From RGIG250 sp964540025 (lineage in GTDB: Bacteria > Bacillota > Negativicutes > Selenomonadales > Selenomonadaceae), in NCBI GenBank assembly GCA_964540025.1, contig CAZIKQ010000001.1, forward strand, positions 124,001 through 188,000: 64,000 nt of DNA, read 5' to 3'. This document shows positions 61,472 to 64,000 of the stretch, one piece after another. The first letter of the stretch is position 1. Every line of letters starts with the position of its first letter. The position numbers and the translations under genes were made by a program. The notes under the pieces are model-generated. The model saw only the letters and a program-made list of their open reading frames with translations. It was not told where the DNA came from and searched no databases.

Positions 61472-63031
61472 TTATTTATTCGTATTCATGCTGCGATATG
61501 TTTCCTGCAACCTGCGGTAAGATTGTTCATTAATGGTGCCATTTTTAATACATTTTCGTATCCACTGATATATCTGTGGATAGCACTTCATGCCCGCTAA
61601 CATATTTCGCAAAGAGTGCGGAGTTGGGATTGTTGCCCCTGATACATTAGTAAGTCGCTTCAGAATTTTATTTTCGTCCTTTACAACGATGGGCTGTTGT
61701 TTCTTAAAATCGATTTGCCAGATGACATCAAGACCAACGAAAACTTGCACGCTTAAACCGTAGGCTAGTCCGTCTAACTCTATACATTTGTCAGCGGATA
61801 ATTTTCGCTTATCTACAATATAGTTATTGTTGGAGATAGTCAGATGTCCATCAAATGTTGATTGGAAGCGCAGTGTTTTGTCGTGTGGTAGAGTATCGGT
61901 TTCGCCAGGATTAACTTCAACACCTGCAATATCGGTTACTGAAACTTTTGGATGCAAGCCTGCTTGGTCAAGAGGCTCTTTCCAAAAGTATGTATATTGT
62001 ATGGCTTGTGTACGGCCAGCGGATATCAACTGCTGCCTGCCGGAACAAAACACCTCATATAGTTTTGGCTGAGATGAATTGCAATTTAGCTGACGAACTG
62101 TCACAGAAGGAAATGTTTTAACTATAGCGACATTACCTTCGACGAGTATGTACATACTGTTCTGATTATGCTTAACTATGTAATTACCTTCGACAAATAA
62201 CGGCCATATCGGTTGTAATGAAACAGGGTGATCCGTCAGGCGGCAATGGAAGTCAAGATAGAATCGGGCGGCATCTTCATTAAATGCAGATGCAGATACC
62301 ACATAGAGGGTCCACGTTTCCCCCTCGATTCGTTTTTGCATTATTTTTTGAATTCGCATGCTACTGCATGACTTTCTATAGATGTAGCCACGTTCCAGCA
62401 GATAGTATTCTTTCCCAATCTCAACATCGGCGTCATATGAGAGTTTGTTACCGGAAACTTTATCAAACAATGTGCCTTCCGGATCAATGCCTTTAATCTC
62501 TGCCGGCCAAAATTCATGTAATTTATCGCTTCCGTTTTGAAACCTGAGAGTGTATTTTTCGAATGGCCTTTCACCGATCGGAAGATATGTGATACTGTCG
62601 TGATTTAAGCGTTCTTTGGTGAACACATAGCGTACATCAAATGCTCCTTTTGGCCTGATTTCTATACGGAAGTCCTTGTTGAGCGAACTTATCGGCGCAC
62701 GAATCAAACCGACTGAAAAACTAAAAGAAGATGAGGATACGCTTGTAATGCGGATTGGTAAATCGTGCTCCTGAGAATTGTAGGAGATTGGACAGCCAGC
62801 TCCGAATGTACGCTCAGGACAATCTTTTCTTTTTTCACGGGCACTGTGTCTAAAGTGACGTGTTCTGATATCACCATCGGTAAGAGTAACATATTGTCCA
62901 CAGAGTTCACACATAAACAGACCACTTTGAGCAGATACAGTTCCACCTGGATGCAATCTGGCGGCTTCTTCTGCTGTAATATGCTTCCAGCTGTTTTCTG
63001 ACCACATACAGACATGTGTTAGTGCAACCAT
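61472..63031 (-). CDS. protein with CoiA-like Cys/His N-terminus (519 aa), helicase operon
   Basis: Near the N-terminus it reads FMCELCGQYVTLTD...TRHFRHS...DCPER, a C-x2-C ... HFRH ... C pattern like the zinc/nuclease-associated N-terminus of CoiA-type competence proteins. The remaining 440 residues look beta-rich with no family known to me, ending in a helical tail (IPTPHSLRNMLAGMK, YPQIYQWIRKCIKNGTI). ATG 63031 is chosen with GAGGAGG 7 bases upstream. ATG 63037 lies too close. First large gene of the operon, 11 bases before the 921-aa gene. Confidence 0.65.
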   Translation of the reverse strand: MVALTHVCMWSENSWKHITAEEAARLHPGGTVSAQSGLFMCELCGQYVTLTDGDIRTRHFRHSAREKRKDCPERTFGAGCPISYNSQEHDLPIRITSVSSSSFSFSVGLIRAPISSLNKDFRIEIRPKGAFDVRYVFTKERLNHDSITYLPIGERPFEKYTLRFQNGSDKLHEFWPAEIKGIDPEGTLFDKVSGNKLSYDADVEIGKEYYLLERGYIYRKSCSSMRIQKIMQKRIEGETWTLYVVSASAFNEDAARFYLDFHCRLTDHPVSLQPIWPLFVEGNYIVKHNQNSMYILVEGNVAIVKTFPSVTVRQLNCNSSQPKLYEVFCSGRQQLISAGRTQAIQYTYFWKEPLDQAGLHPKVSVTDIAGVEVNPGETDTLPHDKTLRFQSTFDGHLTISNNNYIVDKRKLSADKCIELDGLAYGLSVQVFVGLDVIWQIDFKKQQPIVVKDENKILKRLTNVSGATIPTPHSLRNMLAGMKCYPQIYQWIRKCIKNGTINEQSYRRLQETYRSMNTNK

Positions 63032-63108
63032 ATGCATTCCTCCTCTCTAATATGTAGGGCAGTTCATCAAAGCGGTGGCTTTCCAAGAGTTGATTGACCA
63101 CTTGTGTA

Positions 63109-63410
63109 TTAACATTGCCGATGTAGAGGTTTCGTGCTGCTTAGGCTGACAATCCCGCTCGTCAATCTCATAATTTTTCTATCGGTAACATCGGCCCCGC
63201 CTGAAAGAAAGGCGGTGGAGACATTGAATATTCTGGCAAAATGGATGATGTTTTCGGCCCCGGTTTTGTTTGTCTTTCCGGTTAGGAAACGGCTGAGCAG
63301 GCTGTCCTTACATCCAATTTTTAACGCAAGATCAGTCTGAGATGCCTTGGATATTTCATTAGATCGACAAGCTGCTGTTCGACAGTACCGGGCAAAAATG
63401 TATTCTCCAT
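63109..63410 (-). pseudogene. frameshifted XRE-family regulator
   Basis: From ATG 63410 the frame gives MENTFLPGTVEQQLVDLMK and then derails to a stop. The neighbouring frame continues without a start as EISKASQTDLALKIGCKDSL, LSRFLTGKT, IIHFARIFNVSTAFLSGG to a stop at 63109-63111. The two parts together make a normal XRE HTH domain, so a one-base change near 63350-63360 has probably broken the gene. Downstream (to 63040) another frame reads VNQLLESHRFDELPYILERR, which may be the remnant of its tail or of a further gene. A sequencing error is possible. Confidence 0.55.
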
Positions 63411-63413
63411 TCG

Positions 63414-63629
63414 TTATGCCCTACGGTCCTTGTTTTTTGCTTTGATATGTTTTCTGCGTTTGATTCTGGCATCAGCGGGCTTCTCTGCATCTTCTGGGAT
63501 AATCCAGCGGCGTCCTGCTTGTGGTGCGCCGGGGATGCGATTTTGGCTACAAAGAACACCCACACGACGAGGAGACATCCCCCATTTCTCCGCCAACTCA
63601 AAAGTTGATAAATAACGCGTTCTCAACAT
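63414..63629 (-). CDS. small helix-turn-helix DNA-binding protein (excisionase/MerR-like)
   Basis: A 71-aa protein: YLSTFELAEKWGMSPRRVGVL is a winged-HTH of the excisionase/AlpA type, followed by a wing-like GAPQAGRRWIIPEDAEKP and a very basic tail. Small proteins of this type regulate mobile or accessory cassettes. It is the first gene of the island operon, ending 3 bases before the ATG of the broken XRE gene. ATG 63629 follows AAAAGG. TTG 63626 is an alternative. Confidence 0.75.
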   Translation of the reverse strand: MLRTRYLSTFELAEKWGMSPRRVGVLCSQNRIPGAPQAGRRWIIPEDAEKPADARIKRRKHIKAKNKDRRA

Positions 63630-63650
63630 CCTTTTCAGCTGAATCTGATA

Positions 63651-63678
63651 ATATTATATTCTACTTACAGAATAATAC
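63651..63678 (-). promoter_or_regulatory. possible promoter of the island operon
   Basis: On the minus strand TTGTAT, about 16 bases and TATAAT occur about 25 bases upstream of ATG 63629, in A/T-rich DNA. Spacing slightly short. Confidence 0.4.
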
Positions 63679-63696
63679 AAAGGCATATGTTGTGAA

Positions 63697-63749
63697 AAAT
63701 CGCCGCCCTGTGTATTTTGCCTTTTTGCAAAAATTCAGGGCGGCGATTT
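63697..63749. terminator. strong terminator-like hairpin at the island right edge
   Basis: A 14-bp perfect stem AAATCGCCGCCCTG / CAGGGCGGCGATTT with a 25-nt loop lies upstream of the island operon promoter and downstream of the TRAP permease gene on the same strand. It can insulate the operon from transcripts of the TRAP gene. Confidence 0.75.
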
Positions 63750-63894
63750 CTTGTATAACGAAAACCATGCGATAGTCGCGTGGTCAGCTTGTCGATAAAT
63801 CCCTATTTGTATCGTTATAGTGACTAGATTTTATTAGTACATTGAATAAGGGGCTTTTTCTACACTCTGACCACCCGCTATGCAGGTGGAGCTT

Positions 63895-64000
63895 TACTTA
63901 AGAACTTGCGGTAGCCAGGTGGCCAGCTCCGGCACGACAGCCAGCAGGAGAATTTCTCCCGCCATAATAGCTACGAAGGGCATCGACCCGGCGATAATTT
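63895..64000 (-). CDS. TRAP transporter large permease (DctM), C-terminal end (partial)
   Basis: The last 35 codons on the minus strand read IIAGSMPFVAIMAGEILLLA, then VVPELATWLPQVLK and stop, the typical end of a DctM-type large permease (last membrane helix plus short amphipathic tail). The gene continues beyond the window. About 145 bp between it and the hairpin at 63697 contain no gene I can support. Confidence 0.75.

Noticed and set aside
52439..63037. Assignment as DISARM or as a named Druantia type
   Set aside because: No DrmA, methyltransferase or PLD-type protein is present, and the companion proteins do not resemble the Druantia subunits I know. Only the helicase is similar, so a named type would be overcalling.
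63134..63340. Plus-strand ORF of 68 aa near the island head
   Set aside because: It is antisense to the XRE-like sequence, which has a clear domain pattern on the minus strand.
52342..63894. Direct-repeat attachment sites at the island edges
   Set aside because: I compared the left (52395-52440) and right (63750-63890) flanks and saw no convincing repeat; no integrase or tRNA is nearby.

Overview
The window looks like a chromosomal segment of a diderm Firmicute (Negativicutes-like). The gene content and order are those of Gram-positive Firmicutes: yggS-sepF-ylmH-divIVA-lspA-rluD, a PyrR-regulated pyr operon, pyrK with class 1B pyrD, and DUF5693-csaB. Yet there is also an intimin/invasin-type outer-membrane beta-barrel (20461-21480), which only makes sense in a cell with an outer membrane. 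Backbone genes are moderately GC-rich and use many TTG/GTG starts. Species assignment is inference.

Layout. 1-3575: end of a sensor kinase, BioY and a three-gene ABC importer. 3665-4300: a YafQ/DinJ-type toxin-antitoxin pair. 4482-6521 (minus): two G3E/CobW GTPases, one His-rich and one fused to a DUF1980-like tail. 6675-15070: ogt, secA, prfB (with its programmed frameshift), a DUF2993 protein, DUF5693 and csaB. 15166-17838: a sodium:solute symporter, a mini-protein with one ferredoxin-type Cys motif, and an AlkA-type glycosylase. 18009-22200: an XRE-like protein divergent from a membrane Ser/Thr kinase, then small ORFs with an 8-G tract, the inverse-autotransporter barrel and a secreted protein. 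22452-27200: leuCDB and ilvB. 27580-32889: ylm/divIVA cell-division cluster with proC inserted. 33043-35915: pyrR, rsmE, mtaB. 36012-38285: AT-richer accessory genes. 38588-40828: PanS-like transporter, panC and panD behind a putative attenuator. 40993-43465: thioesterase-like protein, FMN reductase-like protein, AAA/DUF4143 ATPase. 43672-52341: PyrR attenuator and pyrBC-carAB-pyrKD. 52439-63629 (minus): an AT-rich island. 63895-64000: end of a TRAP permease.

The island is the most interesting region. A tightly coupled operon encodes a 1748-aa DEAD/DEAH helicase with a C-terminal DUF1998-like cysteine cluster (DruE/COG1205-like), an unrecognised 336-aa protein, a 921-aa coiled-coil protein with what looks like a degenerate ATPase core, and a 519-aa protein with a CoiA-like Cys/His N-terminus. 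It is preceded by a small HTH gene and an apparently frameshifted XRE regulator. I read it as a candidate antiviral or DNA-processing system whose composition does not match any system I can name exactly. The second candidate is the kinase / inverse-autotransporter / secreted-protein locus with a possible phase-variable G tract.

Also notable: a family of about 130-bp intergenic elements, full-length before ilvB, yggS and pyrR and partial before proC and pyrB, always in the same orientation relative to the downstream gene. I saw no tRNA, rRNA or CRISPR array.
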